NCBI RefSeq assembly: GCF_039503195.1
Contig: NZ_JBCJKP010000001.1
Span: 2,046,001-2,110,000, forward strand
Direction of reading: 5' to 3'
Origin: Streptomyces mirabilis
GTDB taxonomy: Bacteria > Actinomycetota > Actinomycetes > Streptomycetales > Streptomycetaceae
Length of the DNA: 64,000 bases
The translations under genes and the position numbers were made by a program. Shown here piece after piece: positions 1 through 7,108 of the stretch. The number at the start of each line of letters is the position of its first letter. The first letter of the stretch is position 1. Under the pieces are notes generated by a model. It had not been told where the DNA came from. It did no database searches and worked only from the letters and a program-made list of their open reading frames with translations.

Positions 1-2
1 TG

Positions 3-572
3 GTGAACCCCAAATGGGGCATCGCCTTCGACGTGCCCGCGGACTGGGAGGTCCAGTCCCCCGGCCTCGGGATCGGCTTCGAGTTCCCGAAGGAGGCGGA
101 CAAGGGAATCACGATGTCGGGCACCGCCGAGTACAAGTCCAAGTGGTGCACCTCGGACGACGACAAGGACGGCCGGACCGAGGACACCCCCTTGGCCGTG
201 GTGGGCACCAAGGGCGCCAGCGGTGCCAAGAACAGCGACGAGGTCGCGATCAACACCCCCGTCTGGTGGGTCTTCGGCGGCTACACCCAGCCCGACAAGA
301 AGAGCCTCTCGTACGACAAGAAGGCCACGCCCTTCACGACCACCTCGGGCATCACGGGCAGCGTCGGGTGGGCCCAGTCGACCAACACACCCGACAAGGG
401 CAAGTGTGCGAGCGACGGCAAGGCACTCACGTTCGGCTTCAAGAACTCCGCCGCCGATTTCGTGTCGTTCAACTTCTACGGGGCCAAGGGCGTGAAGGAC
501 GAGGTCGCCAAGGCGACCATCATGAAGATCCTCGGCACGGTCCGGCTGCACGGGACCCCGACCGGCGGCTGA
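3..572 (+). CDS. Hypothetical protein, C-terminal part (5' end outside window)
   Basis: The reading frame is open from the left edge, so the GTG at base 3 is probably not the true start and the 189 residues seen are the C-terminal part of a longer protein. The sequence begins with a WGIAF-DVPADWEV type strand and is rich in Gly, Lys, Thr and aromatic residues, with three well separated cysteines. This is the look of an extracytoplasmic beta-rich domain found at the C-end of Streptomyces membrane-anchored proteins. No catalytic motif was recognised. Any signal or membrane segment would lie upstream of the window. Confidence 0.6.
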   Translation: MNPKWGIAFDVPADWEVQSPGLGIGFEFPKEADKGITMSGTAEYKSKWCTSDDDKDGRTEDTPLAVVGTKGASGAKNSDEVAINTPVWWVFGGYTQPDKKSLSYDKKATPFTTTSGITGSVGWAQSTNTPDKGKCASDGKALTFGFKNSAADFVSFNFYGAKGVKDEVAKATIMKILGTVRLHGTPTGG

Positions 573-624
573 CCCCGGTGGCACACCGGCCCGCCTCGAC
601 GGGCGGGCCGGAACGCCGGGAGCC

Positions 625-753
625 TCAGCCCGTCAGGTAGTCGCGGAAGACCCAGCGGCCCGTGGTCGACTCCTCGTCGCCGTGGCACTGGCCGATGCAC
701 ACCCAGTTGCCGGTGCCGTTGCCGCAGGCAAAGTCGGCGTGCACCTTGTTGGA
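625..753 (-). pseudogene. C-terminal remnant of a small Cys/Trp-containing protein
   Basis: Read on the minus strand, 42 codons of good coding quality end in WVFRDYLTG and a TGA stop (625-627); they include NGTGNWVCIGQCHGDEEST. Coding character disappears at a perfect 9-bp inverted repeat, GGACGGCCGTCGGCCGTCC (751-769). No start codon or upstream half exists. It looks like the tail of a gene cut off by a rearrangement. The parent family was not recognised. Confidence 0.4.
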
Positions 754-837
754 CGGCCGTCGGCCGTCCGGTCGGCTTGTCCCGTCATGGTCGGAGATGG
801 GCCGGCAGTTCGTCCCCGGGACTCCCCCGTACGGGCG

Positions 838-1250
838 GCCCTCCTGGACTGGCTCGGATCACCTGCCTACGACGGCGATGACGAGAGCCTCGCCATCGGT
901 GAGCGGCACTTCGACGATGGCTTTCTCAACGAGTACCCGGAGACGCGTGTCTTCCGGGAGCACCGCCCCGTCTTCTACCGTGCTGTCTCGCCCTTCCCGA
1001 CCCGCAAGGACGCGGATGCGCGTCATGCCGCCGTCGTCACGGCACTTCCCCTGATCGAGCACCCCGACCCCGCCTCCCACCGAGACGCACTGGCGGCCAC
1101 GCCCAGCACTTTTCCTGGCAAGCGCCCACCGCTACCACCGCAGCCGATGCCTGGACGCCCTGAAGAACTGGGGCCACGACGTCACTGCTCTGGAAACAGC
1201 CGACGACGTCCGCGCGCGCAAGAGACCTGTTCATCAAGCCGTGTTGATAG
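838..1250 (+). pseudogene. Degenerate coding remnant, frameshifted
   Basis: Plus-strand codons from about 838 have the G/C-rich third positions of real coding sequence (residues such as LLDWLGSPAYDGDDESLAIG) but no credible start. Near 1100 the coding signal moves to another frame (AHRYHRSRCLDALKNWGHDV) and fades by 1250. No family was recognised. A competing 55-codon minus-strand frame covers part of the same bases, so the coding strand is not certain. I read it as a decayed gene rather than a working one. Confidence 0.3.
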
Positions 1251-1280
1251 ACCCGGATCCGCTGATCCCTGGGCGGCAGC

Positions 1281-1314
1281 GATTCACGTCAAGCCTCGCT
1301 CACAGACCTTTGGG
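1281..1314 (+). repeat. Dispersed repeat A, copy 1 (partial)
   Basis: This holds the core ATTCACGTCAAGCCTCGCTC of a repeat that recurs, in the same orientation, at 2513, 5149 and 6108. The 5' part of the repeat (GTGAACGCGGCTTGATGAT) is missing here. It lies at the end of a decayed gene. Confidence 0.6.
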
Positions 1315-1369
1315 CTCCGCGCCCCCGCAGACCATCGGTCCGCTGTATGCCCGGCAAACTCAGCCGTCG

Positions 1370-1867
1370 TCACTGGGAGGCGGCTTTGAGCTGAGCGGTG
1401 ATTTTGGCCAGAGCCTTTTCGGCGGGGTGCTGCTTGATGAGCCCCTCACGACCTGCGGCGCGGAGCTCCACCACCGCTACGCCTTCGGGACCTGCGGCCA
1501 CGACAGCGGTCACAACGGTGGGGTTCAGGCCCCCGATCCCTACACCGACCATCGCTCGTACGGCGATGTCCCCGTTGTCTCGGGCTTCCACGCCCAGCGG
1601 ATTCCCTATGTCGGCCAGAGTCGTGTGAACCAGCTGGAAGACTGCCGTCACCGTTCCGGACAACTCGACAAGAGTGGTGCTGACGTCCTTCTTCGTCCAT
1701 CTGAAGCCTCGAGCGGCTCCACGAGCACCGCCCCGTGCCCCTGCTCTGCCCAAACCGTGCGTTCCGGTGGCCGCCCCTCCGGCGGCAGCTCCTATCGAGC
1801 CGCCCTTCGCACCGAGTTGCATCAGTGCGGCGAGCAGGAGCTCGTTCTCGCTGGCCTCATCGAACAT
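1370..1867 (-). CDS. Hypothetical protein, small Ala/Gly-rich
   Basis: I chose the ATG at 1867 because GAGGAGG lies just upstream of it; a longer frame to 1915 has no such site. The 165-residue product opens MFDEASENELLLAALMQLG, then has a low-complexity Gly/Ala/Thr segment (about 25-55), then an Arg/Lys patch with W-x-K-K-D, and a more hydrophobic C-terminal half with several VV and AV pairs. No signal peptide or known catalytic motif was seen. It stands alone between decayed genes, so operon context gives no clue. Function unknown; coding confidence rests on codon use and the ribosome binding site. Confidence 0.55.
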   Translation of the reverse strand: MFDEASENELLLAALMQLGAKGGSIGAAAGGAATGTHGLGRAGARGGARGAARGFRWTKKDVSTTLVELSGTVTAVFQLVHTTLADIGNPLGVEARDNGDIAVRAMVGVGIGGLNPTVVTAVVAAGPEGVAVVELRAAGREGLIKQHPAEKALAKITAQLKAASQ

Positions 1868-2084
1868 GCCCGCCTCCTCAGCACCACCAAGACATGGCTC
1901 TACAACCAAAGTCACCCAGTCTTACCACTGGCCGGCAGCCAGATCGGCTGCCGTCTGCGGCTTCTCCGTGTGATCCATGCATTCGTTGGGGGCGCGCGAC
2001 CTCGACCCGGAAGCCGGCGAGGACCACGACCGGGTGGCGAGCCTGCCCGGAGGGCTGACGCACTTTGGTGCCACCCCTCGTAGC

Positions 2085-2450
2085 TCAGCCGGTGTGCCGG
2101 TCGGTGGAGAGTAGCCACTGCCAGCGTGGACGTTCCGTGACGAGGGTGGCCGCCACGAGGAGAGACACGAGGACTGCCGCGTAGATGGGCCATGCCAACC
2201 ATGCGGCGATCGCGGCAGCAGTGAGCTGGAGCAGCACGAGCAGGATCGTGACCGTACCCGAGACAGGGATGATCACCTGCGCCTTGTCTCCCGGAGTGGA
2301 GAAGACGGTCGGGAGGCCGATCAGTACCACCACCGCCAAGACGGCAAGCAGCCATGAGTACTTGGACAAGGCCCAGGGGGTGGCCACCCAGGCGACGAGT
2401 TCCGCGGTGAAGCGCAGGACGGATGCGATGCGGTCGTCCGGTCTCTCCAT
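2085..2450 (-). CDS. YrdB-like (DUF2568) small membrane protein
   Basis: The 121-residue product starts MERPDDRIASVLRFTAELVAW and has four hydrophobic segments, at roughly residues 8-28, 32-52, 62-88 and 92-110. The R-F-x-x-E-L-V-A opening, the size and the four-helix layout match the YrdB/DUF2568 family of uncharacterised inner-membrane proteins. I preferred the ATG at 2450 over one ten codons upstream because the family starts close to the LRF motif and a G-rich stretch precedes it. It has no coherent neighbours, being surrounded by pseudogenes. No molecular function is known for the family. Confidence 0.65.
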   Translation of the reverse strand: MERPDDRIASVLRFTAELVAWVATPWALSKYSWLLAVLAVVVLIGLPTVFSTPGDKAQVIIPVSGTVTILLVLLQLTAAAIAAWLAWPIYAAVLVSLLVAATLVTERPRWQWLLSTDRHTG

Positions 2451-2512
2451 GTTCGCCCCCGCGCAAGCTGTATCGATCACCAGCGGGAGATCTTACGACC
2501 ACGGATGGGGCT

Positions 2513-2560
2513 GTGAACGCGCCTTGGTGATCCACGTCAAACCGTGTTCATGGAATGTGC
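2513..2560 (+). repeat. Dispersed repeat A, copy 2 (diverged)
   Basis: It begins GTGAACGCGCCTTGGTGATC and continues CACGTCAAACCGTG, matching copies 3 and 4 over the first 35 bases with a few substitutions. Similarity is lost after GTGTTCATGG. Confidence 0.6.
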
Positions 2561-2614
2561 ACGTGTCATGGGCACGCGACCGGCCACACGCAGCTGATTA
2601 CCCTGGTTGGAACG

Positions 2615-2657
2615 GACTGGGGGCGTCCTGCCCGACGGGGATTGCCTCGGCACCGTC
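2615..2657 (+). repeat. Dispersed repeat B, copy 1
   Basis: It holds GGGGGCGTCCTGCCCGACGG followed by GGATTGCCTCGGCACC. The reverse complement recurs at 6255-6300, and a shorter match is at 10560-10600. It does not belong to any recognisable gene. Confidence 0.55.
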
Positions 2658-2810
2658 GACGCCCATAGCCACCCTTGGTGAATCCGCGTCTGAAGAAGGC
2701 GGCCGTGAGACCGGCGACTCGCACGGTGCTGCGGCCGACGTGCTCCGTCGCAGCGAGCAGCAGTCGAAAATCGGTGGCCATCTGAGCCGGCCGATCTCAC
2801 GCTGTACGCC

Positions 2811-3404
2811 ATGGAAGAACCGCACCGCGGGATCCGCGCACTCCACACGGCATCCACGATCACCGTCTACCAGGCGTACGCCCCTGAAATCGGAGTGACC
2901 GCCGTCCGCGACGGCCGCTTCCCCTCCACGTGGCTGCGGAATCGCATGACGTGGATCAAACCCAGCTTCCTGTGGATGATGTACCGCTCCAACTGGGGCA
3001 CCCGTGCTGGGCAGGAGACCGTTCTTGCCGTCGAGATCGCTCGCGTCGGCTTCGACTGGGCGCTGCGCCACGCCTGCCTGTCGAGCTACGTTCGCGGCCT
3101 GCATCCCGATCGCGGCACCTGGCGGCGTGAACTCAAGCGCGCACCGGCCCGTGTCCAGTGGGACCCCGAACGCGACCTGAACTTGCGTCCCCTGCCGCAC
3201 CGCTCGCTGCAACTCGGACTCTCGGGCGAGGCATCGTCGCGCTACGCGGACGAGTGGACGGTGTCCATCAGCGACGTGACTCCACTCGCGCGAGAAATCC
3301 GCACACTCGTCCATCGCGGCGATCTGGACTCCGCGGCACGACTGCTTCCCCAGGAACAGCGATACCCCGCCGGTGACGGACTGCTCGCCCACCTGCGGTC
3401 CTGA
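2811..3404 (+). CDS. DUF4291 family protein
   Basis: The 197-residue product carries the hallmark blocks of DUF4291: IRA near the N-terminus, TITVYQAYAPEIG (about 17-29), RMTWIKPSFLWMMYRSNWG (about 45-63), and the GQETVLAVEIAR-x-GFDWALRHAC segment that follows. The length is normal for the family, so the gene appears complete. There is no strong ribosome binding site before the ATG at 2811, which may mean a leaderless transcript. The family has no established biochemical role and often sits alone in actinobacterial accessory DNA, as it does here next to an epoxide hydrolase remnant. Confidence 0.85.
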   Translation: MEEPHRGIRALHTASTITVYQAYAPEIGVTAVRDGRFPSTWLRNRMTWIKPSFLWMMYRSNWGTRAGQETVLAVEIARVGFDWALRHACLSSYVRGLHPDRGTWRRELKRAPARVQWDPERDLNLRPLPHRSLQLGLSGEASSRYADEWTVSISDVTPLAREIRTLVHRGDLDSAARLLPQEQRYPAGDGLLAHLRS

Positions 3405-3594
3405 CCAGCAATTCGAACAGGGAAGCCGGCAGCGCCCAGAGGTCGCTTGGCAGCACGGGCTCGCCGGGACGGAGACCAAGCCAGATGACCTCCTACCGCA
3501 GGGCCGCTGTCCGCCCCACCCGCGAGGCGAGCAACACGTCGGCACCCGTTGGCGGTCGTGCCAGCGCTCACAGCCCACCGAAGCGGCTGGAACG

Positions 3595-3984
3595 ACTAGG
3601 CATGCTGAGGCCTTCCTGCTCGACCACGACAAGGCCAGCCTGGCCCTGATCTCCCGGGCCTTCGCCGGGCAGACCGAAGACCTCACCCGGGACGACGTCC
3701 TGGACAACATCACGCTCTTCTGGCTGACCAACACGGCGATCTCCGCGGCTCGCCTCTACGCGGAGAACAAGACCTCCTTCTTCGGTATCAACGGCGTCAC
3801 CCTGCCGGTTGCCGTGAGCGTCTTCCCCGATGAGCTCTACCAGGCCCCGAAGAGCTGGGCGGAGCAGGCCTACCCGAACCTCGTCCACTACAACAGGCTT
3901 CCCAAGGGCGGCCACTTCGCCGCCTGGGAGCAGCCGGAGCTGCTTGTTGAGGAGACTCGCGCGGGCCTCCGGTCACTTCGCTAG
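3595..3984 (+). pseudogene. Epoxide hydrolase (alpha/beta hydrolase), C-terminal fragment
   Basis: About 125 codons match the C-terminal half of EphA/EphB-type epoxide hydrolases: the cap-domain segment LTRDDVLDNITLFWLTNTAISAA, the strand GVTLPVAVSVFPDELYQAPKSW, and KGGHFAAWEQPELLVEE, which contains the catalytic histidine. The N-terminal half, with the HGWP oxyanion motif and the Asp nucleophile, is absent. Upstream of about 3595 the frame continues without homology or codon bias. With no nucleophile it cannot be an active hydrolase. It appears to be what is left after a deletion that brought the DUF4291 gene next to it. Confidence 0.8.
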
Positions 3985-4019
3985 ACGTCCACGCCCGACC
4001 GACGGCACAAGCCTTAGCT

Positions 4020-4250
4020 CGGCGGGGCGGCCGAGTGGCCCATCTCCGAGGGGCTCGACCGCCCCGAGCTGCGTGGCCATGCCGTCTTTGTACTTCTGGA
4101 CGCGGAGGTACATCACCCGCTGCGCGCGCAGCCGTACATGTGTGTGGTCACATGCCTGCCGAAACGACGGGTTGGTCGTCATCGGAGTCCACACGCCGGA
4201 GTTCTCGTTCGAGCACGCGATCGATCGCGTGCGGCGGGCGACGACGGGGC
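4020..4250 (+). pseudogene. Two fused gene scraps, the second thioredoxin-like
   Basis: Bases 4020-4140 read AEWPISEGLDRPELRGHAVF and on to LRAQPYM, good coding sequence of unknown family. A different frame from about 4155 reads LVVIGVHTPEFSFEHAIDRV, the signature of DipZ-type thioredoxin-like domains (the strand and helix after the CxxC site). The redox cysteines are not included. Both pieces lack starts and stops. They abut the transposase remnant on the opposite strand, which may mark the event that cut them. Confidence 0.5.
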
Positions 4251-4289
4251 GAAAGAGCGACAGAATCGAGCAACCCGATCGCGAACGAA

Positions 4290-4470
4290 CGGCGACAGAT
4301 GGTCCCGGTGGTGAGGCGTCGCTGGTAGTGGCTGCTGCTGGCGGCGGCCTGGTGGTGCCTGCGCCAGGTGGACCGGTGCAGCAGCGTGGTGAGGTCCGCA
4401 GCACGAAGAGCGTGCCGATGAGCCGGCGGATTTCAGGGACGGTCAGGTCGATCAGGGTGCGGCTGTGGTC
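4290..4470 (-). pseudogene. DDE transposase C-terminal remnant, frameshifted
   Basis: On the minus strand, DHSRTLIDLTVPEIRRLIGT is followed after a one-base shift by LLHRSTWRRHHQAAASSSHY and QRR. An 'LTVPEIRRLL' helix followed by a WRRxHQ...HYxRR basic tail is the standard C-terminus of a common class of actinobacterial insertion-sequence transposases. The DDE catalytic core is missing and the frame is broken, so it is not functional. It lies immediately downstream of a truncated HEAT-like gene on the same strand and probably caused that truncation. Confidence 0.65.
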
Positions 4471-4555
4471 GGCCCGGGTTGGGCCCGCGGGGAGGGCGTG
4501 GGGCGACGGCAGCGAGGCAGGCCGGCGCGAGCATGGCGAGGCGTCGAGCGCCAGC

Positions 4556-4879
4556 CTATTGGCCAGCCCGCACACCGATCGCGATGGCGACCAGCAGACC
4601 GACGAATCGATGCCTATCGGCCAATCTCGGGTCGAGTGCCATCCGCACGAGGAACGGAACGGTATGCACCGCGGCCTGAGAGCGCGTGCCCTGGTGCACG
4701 ATATGGTTCGCGAGCTGCGCACTCGGAAGGTACCGGCCCTCCCGGACTCCCGCCTGCATCGCCCGGAGGTGTCCGGGGACGTCGTCGGCCATGCCGTAGC
4801 AGTGCTGCAGCTGGGCCCAGGGCACACCGTCCAGGCCGGTGAGAGGGTCGTCGTCCGTCGCAGCAGCCGATCCTGGCAT
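4556..4879 (-). pseudogene. HEAT-like hypothetical protein, truncated N-terminal part
   Basis: The ATG at 4879 opens a 107-residue frame with GLDGVPWAQLQHCYGMADDV near the start, then NHIVHQGTRSQAAVHTVPFLVRM. This is the N-terminal pattern of a Streptomyces hypothetical protein family with HEAT/ARM-type helices, usually several hundred residues long. Coding similarity stops at about LLVAIAIG, then VRAGQ and a stop, where the transposase remnant begins. I therefore read it as an insertion-truncated gene. The role of the family is unknown. Confidence 0.55.
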
Positions 4880-5148
4880 ACCAGGATTCCATCCTGCGAT
4901 TCGAATGTCCGATCAACCGATAGTCATGCGATCACCTGCGACCTGGACTCTGAGACACACGGGCCACATGTCTTCGCTGTGATGAGGGCTCTGGCCGGCC
5001 GCTTCGGGGAGGAAGGCGTTCGCCCGGTCGTGGCATGCGACTGACGTCGCGGAGCGTGGTTCTCACAGCGCGGGAACGCTGGCAGTCCCGCGCACGAGCT
5101 GACCCCCCCCGGCGACTTGCCCCCACCACGCCGACGCATGGACGAGTT
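4880..5148. other. Decayed interval with a short coding scrap
   Basis: From about 4917 the plus strand reads SHAITCDLDSETHGPHVFAV and MRALAGRFGEEGVRPVVACD to a TGA at 5042. This looks like the C-terminal end of a gene whose start is gone, and no family was recognised. The rest, up to the repeat at 5149, shows no coding signal. Confidence 0.35.
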
Positions 5149-5200
5149 CTGTGAACGCGGCTTGATGATCCAGGTCAAGCCTCACTCGCAAACCTCTGGC
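5149..5200 (+). repeat. Dispersed repeat A, copy 3
   Basis: This copy reads CTGTGAACGCGGCTTGATGA then TCCAGGTCAAGCCTCACTCG and CAAACCTCTGG. It ends about 15 bases before the open frame of a transposase C-terminal fragment. It is nearly identical to copy 4 across 35 bases. Confidence 0.65.
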
Positions 5201-5214
5201 GGGACTGCTGGCCC

Positions 5215-5403
5215 GTGACAACCGCGGCACCAGAAGCCGACATCCGGTCGTTTGGGAGTTGGACCGTGGAGCGAACGGTGGCGTGGCTGGCCGGGCGCCG
5301 CCACCTGTACCGTCGTTACGAGCTCAGGGCGGAGCGCTTCCTGGCCTTCGCCGGGATCGCCGCGGCGCTCATTTGCTTCCGGCGCTTCTCGCGGCAGGCG
5401 TGA
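5215..5403 (+). pseudogene. IS5-type transposase, C-terminal remnant
   Basis: The 62-codon frame ends GSWTVERTVAWLAGRRHLYR, then RYELRAERFLAFAGIAAALI and CFRRF. The WTVERT-x-AWL...RYE-R...A-LIC-RR pattern is the C-terminus of IS5-group DDE transposases and contains the last catalytic Glu (VERT). The rest of the transposase is missing. The GTG at 5215 is just the first available start. Repeat A copy 3 abuts it on the 5' side, and the convergent histidine phosphatase gene begins 15 bases after its stop. Confidence 0.75.
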
Positions 5404-5418
5404 AGCAGCGCGCTGCCG

Positions 5419-6006
5419 CTACGGGACGTTCCAGGCGGCGATGAAGGGCTGCTCGTCCTCGGTGGCCAGGAAGCTGAGAGTGCCTGGATGTGGGTGGCCG
5501 AGCAGTCGGCCGGCGTACGCGTCGAGGCCGAGCCAGCGCACGGTGAGCACGCGTGCCAGATGACCGTGGGCGACGACGGCGACGTCGCCGTCGTCCAACA
5601 GCGGCCGGATCCGGTCCAGCACCGCGTCCGTGCGCGCGGCCACCTGCTGGAGCTGCTCGCCAGGATGGGCGGCGTCGCCGGGAACGACGCCGTCCCGCCA
5701 CAAGTCCCAGCCCGGCCTCGCCTCCTGGATCTGCGCCGCGGTCAGGCCCTCATAGCCGCCGTAGTCCCACTCCATCAGGTCGGAATCGAATCTGACGCCG
5801 GTCAGGTCCGCCAACTCGGCCGTCCGCACAGCGCGGCTCAGCGGGCTGCTGAACACGGCGGCCAGATGGCGTCGGGCAAGCCTCGGAGCGAGCGACTTGG
5901 CTGCGGCCTCGCCCGCGTCAGTAAGCGGAATGTCGGTGCGGCCGGCGTGCCGGCCAGACAGGCTCCATTCGGTCTGACCGTGCCTGATCAGTATCAGTTC
6001 ACCCAT
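5419..6006 (-). CDS. Histidine phosphatase family protein
   Basis: The 195-residue product begins MGELILIRHGQTEWSLSGRH. RHG holds the phospho-accepting histidine and an arginine of the phosphate pocket. The second pocket arginine is in FSSPLSRAVRTAEL, the acid/base Glu in MEWDYGGYEGL, and the second histidine in VVAHGHLARVL. All catalytic positions of the branch 1 phosphoglycerate-mutase-like fold are present and the length is normal, so it should be an active phosphomonoesterase, probably cytosolic; the substrate cannot be told. I start at 6006 because the RHG motif should lie within the first dozen residues. It is monocistronic. Confidence 0.88.
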   Translation of the reverse strand: MGELILIRHGQTEWSLSGRHAGRTDIPLTDAGEAAAKSLAPRLARRHLAAVFSSPLSRAVRTAELADLTGVRFDSDLMEWDYGGYEGLTAAQIQEARPGWDLWRDGVVPGDAAHPGEQLQQVAARTDAVLDRIRPLLDDGDVAVVAHGHLARVLTVRWLGLDAYAGRLLGHPHPGTLSFLATEDEQPFIAAWNVP

Positions 6007-6107
6007 GGCTGCGCACGATATCTGATCATGCGGCACGGCTGGACACTTCGTCACTTACGCCCTCATCTGCTGCACCCGACTCACCGCATGAGATGACGTC
6101 TAAGTCG

Positions 6108-6155
6108 GTGAACGCGGCTTGATGATGCACGTCAAGCCTCGCTCGCAGCCCTTTC
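6108..6155 (+). repeat. Dispersed repeat A, copy 4
   Basis: This copy reads GTGAACGCGGCTTGATGATG then CACGTCAAGCCTCGCTCGCA and GCCCTTTC. It is in the same orientation as the other three copies and is not adjacent to a transposase piece. Confidence 0.65.
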
Positions 6156-6190
6156 AGCGCGAGTTGCCAGTGCCACGGCCGCCCTCTTCG

Positions 6191-6234
6191 GGCGAGGGGG
6201 CTTGCGTCGTCAGGCGAGGGGGCTTGCGTCATCG
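6191..6234. repeat. 22-bp tandem duplication
   Basis: Two adjacent units share GGCGAGGGGGCTTGCGTC and then differ in the last four bases. It is a simple local duplication in non-coding DNA. Confidence 0.7.
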
Positions 6235-6254
6235 CCAACTTGTCCGTTGCCTCC

Positions 6255-6300
6255 GGCGCCGGGGCGATGCCGGTCGGGCACGACGCCCCCAGTACGTCTC
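6255..6300 (-). repeat. Dispersed repeat B, copy 2 (inverted)
   Basis: The reverse complement reads TACTGGGGGCGTCGTGCCCG then ACCGGCATCGCCCCGGCGCC, matching 2615-2657 in inverted orientation. Confidence 0.55.
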
Positions 6301-6471
6301 GATCGGCGGCGCGCGATCCGGGTCGGCGGTCGATCGGGATGCCTCCCCGGAGGCGGTTCTCGGATTGCGGTGGGGCCGCACTCCCCTTAATTTCAGGTCG
6401 TCGGGTATACCGACAAGGCGGCATAAAATCGTTATGTCCGCTTTTCTGTGGTGGCATCGAATGGAGCATTC

Positions 6472-6963
6472 ATGTCGGTGATGACCGGTACTCAACCCCA
6501 ACAGCAGTTCGGCCAGCAGATGGGCGGCTCGCAGCAGATCGCCCAGGTGGTCCAGCAAGCCATCCAGCAGGCGTGTCAGCAGGCGAGCCAGCAGGTCGCG
6601 CAGCAAGTGCAGCAGACGTTCCAGCAGATCCAGCAGGTCCAGCAGCAGCTCCAGCAGCAGGGATTGGCCCAGCAGGCGCACCCGTACCTGGCTCTCGCGC
6701 TGCACCGCTCGCTGCACACAGGCATTCAGCACGCCGTGGAACAGTCCGTGCAGCAGGCGCTGCCGACCGCGATCGTGGCGCTGCTCCAGCAGAGCCAGCA
6801 CGGCCAGCACGGCCAGCAGGGCCAGCAGGGCCAGCAGGGCCAGCAGCAGTGGGGTGGTGGGTTCGGCCAGCAGTCGTTCGGTCAGCCGTTCCAGCAGTAC
6901 CAGCAGCCTGGCTTCGGCTTCGGCCAGATGGGCCAGATGGGCCAGCCGTACGGTATCGGCTGA
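6472..6963 (+). CDS. Glutamine-rich low-complexity protein
   Basis: The 163-residue product has about 60 glutamines. Residues 10-70 are a run of QQ pairs alternating with small or hydrophobic pairs (QQIAQVVQQAIQQACQQ), which should form a long amphipathic helix or coiled coil. Residues 72-105 are a normal-composition helix (HPYLALALHRSLHTGIQHAV). Residues 106-125 contain GQQ repeats encoded by 9-bp DNA repeats. The C-terminal tail is Gly/Phe/Gln/Tyr-rich, as in prion-like domains. There is no signal peptide. It ends 12 bases before a strong terminator and is followed by the inactive subtilisin-like gene on the same strand. Function unknown; a self-assembling or scaffold role is inference only. 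Confidence 0.8.
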   Translation: MSVMTGTQPQQQFGQQMGGSQQIAQVVQQAIQQACQQASQQVAQQVQQTFQQIQQVQQQLQQQGLAQQAHPYLALALHRSLHTGIQHAVEQSVQQALPTAIVALLQQSQHGQHGQQGQQGQQGQQQWGGGFGQQSFGQPFQQYQQPGFGFGQMGQMGQPYGIG

Positions 6964-6975
6964 CCCTTGGGCGGC

Positions 6976-7019
6976 GTGATGCGGTGTGCCCGGAGCAGCT
7001 TCCGGGCACACCGCATCAC
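6976..7019 (+). terminator. Rho-independent type hairpin after the Q-rich gene
   Basis: A perfect 19-bp stem (GTGATGCGGTGTGCCCGGA and its complement) closes a six-base loop, GCAGCT. It has no U tract, as is common in Streptomyces. It separates the Q-rich gene from the subtilisin-like gene, so the latter probably has its own promoter or receives only read-through. Confidence 0.85.
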
Positions 7020-7108
7020 CGTGGAAGCGCGAGATCGTGGAAGCGCGAGCCGCCCCGCCGCCGGATCAGGAGCACATCGACGACGTAGGCGTGGTGAAGG
7101 TGGACGTG

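Larger units (their letters stand above)
2451..2810. other. Gene-poor interval with two dispersed repeats
   Basis: No reading frame here has convincing codon bias and a start. The interval holds repeat A copy 2 (2513-2560) and repeat B copy 1 (2615-2657), separated by about 55 bases. The last part would contain the promoter of the DUF4291 gene, but no clear -35/-10 pair was recognised. Confidence 0.5.
6007..6471. other. Intergenic region with repeats and the Q-rich gene promoter area
   Basis: It contains repeat A copy 4 (6108-6155), a 22-bp tandem duplication (6191-6234) and repeat B copy 2 (6255-6300). About 60 bases before the Q-rich start is a near-palindrome, GTCGGGTATACCGAC (6400-6414), followed by an AT-rich CATAAAAT (6422-6429) that could serve as a -10 region. 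No gene was recognised. Confidence 0.5.

Noticed and set aside
859..1080. Minus-strand frame reading MTRIRVLAGREGRDSTVEDG as a possible small gene
   Set aside because: It has no ribosome binding site, weaker third-position bias than the overlapping plus strand, and no recognised family.
3830..5044. Plus-strand open frame of 404 codons
   Set aside because: It runs through the ends of several unrelated gene fragments on both strands. Only its last 40 codons look coding, so it is a chance open frame in high-GC DNA.
6801..6846. 9-bp GGCCAGCAG repeats as a CRISPR or mini-satellite
   Set aside because: The units have no spacers, stay in frame and encode the GQQ repeats of the Q-rich protein.
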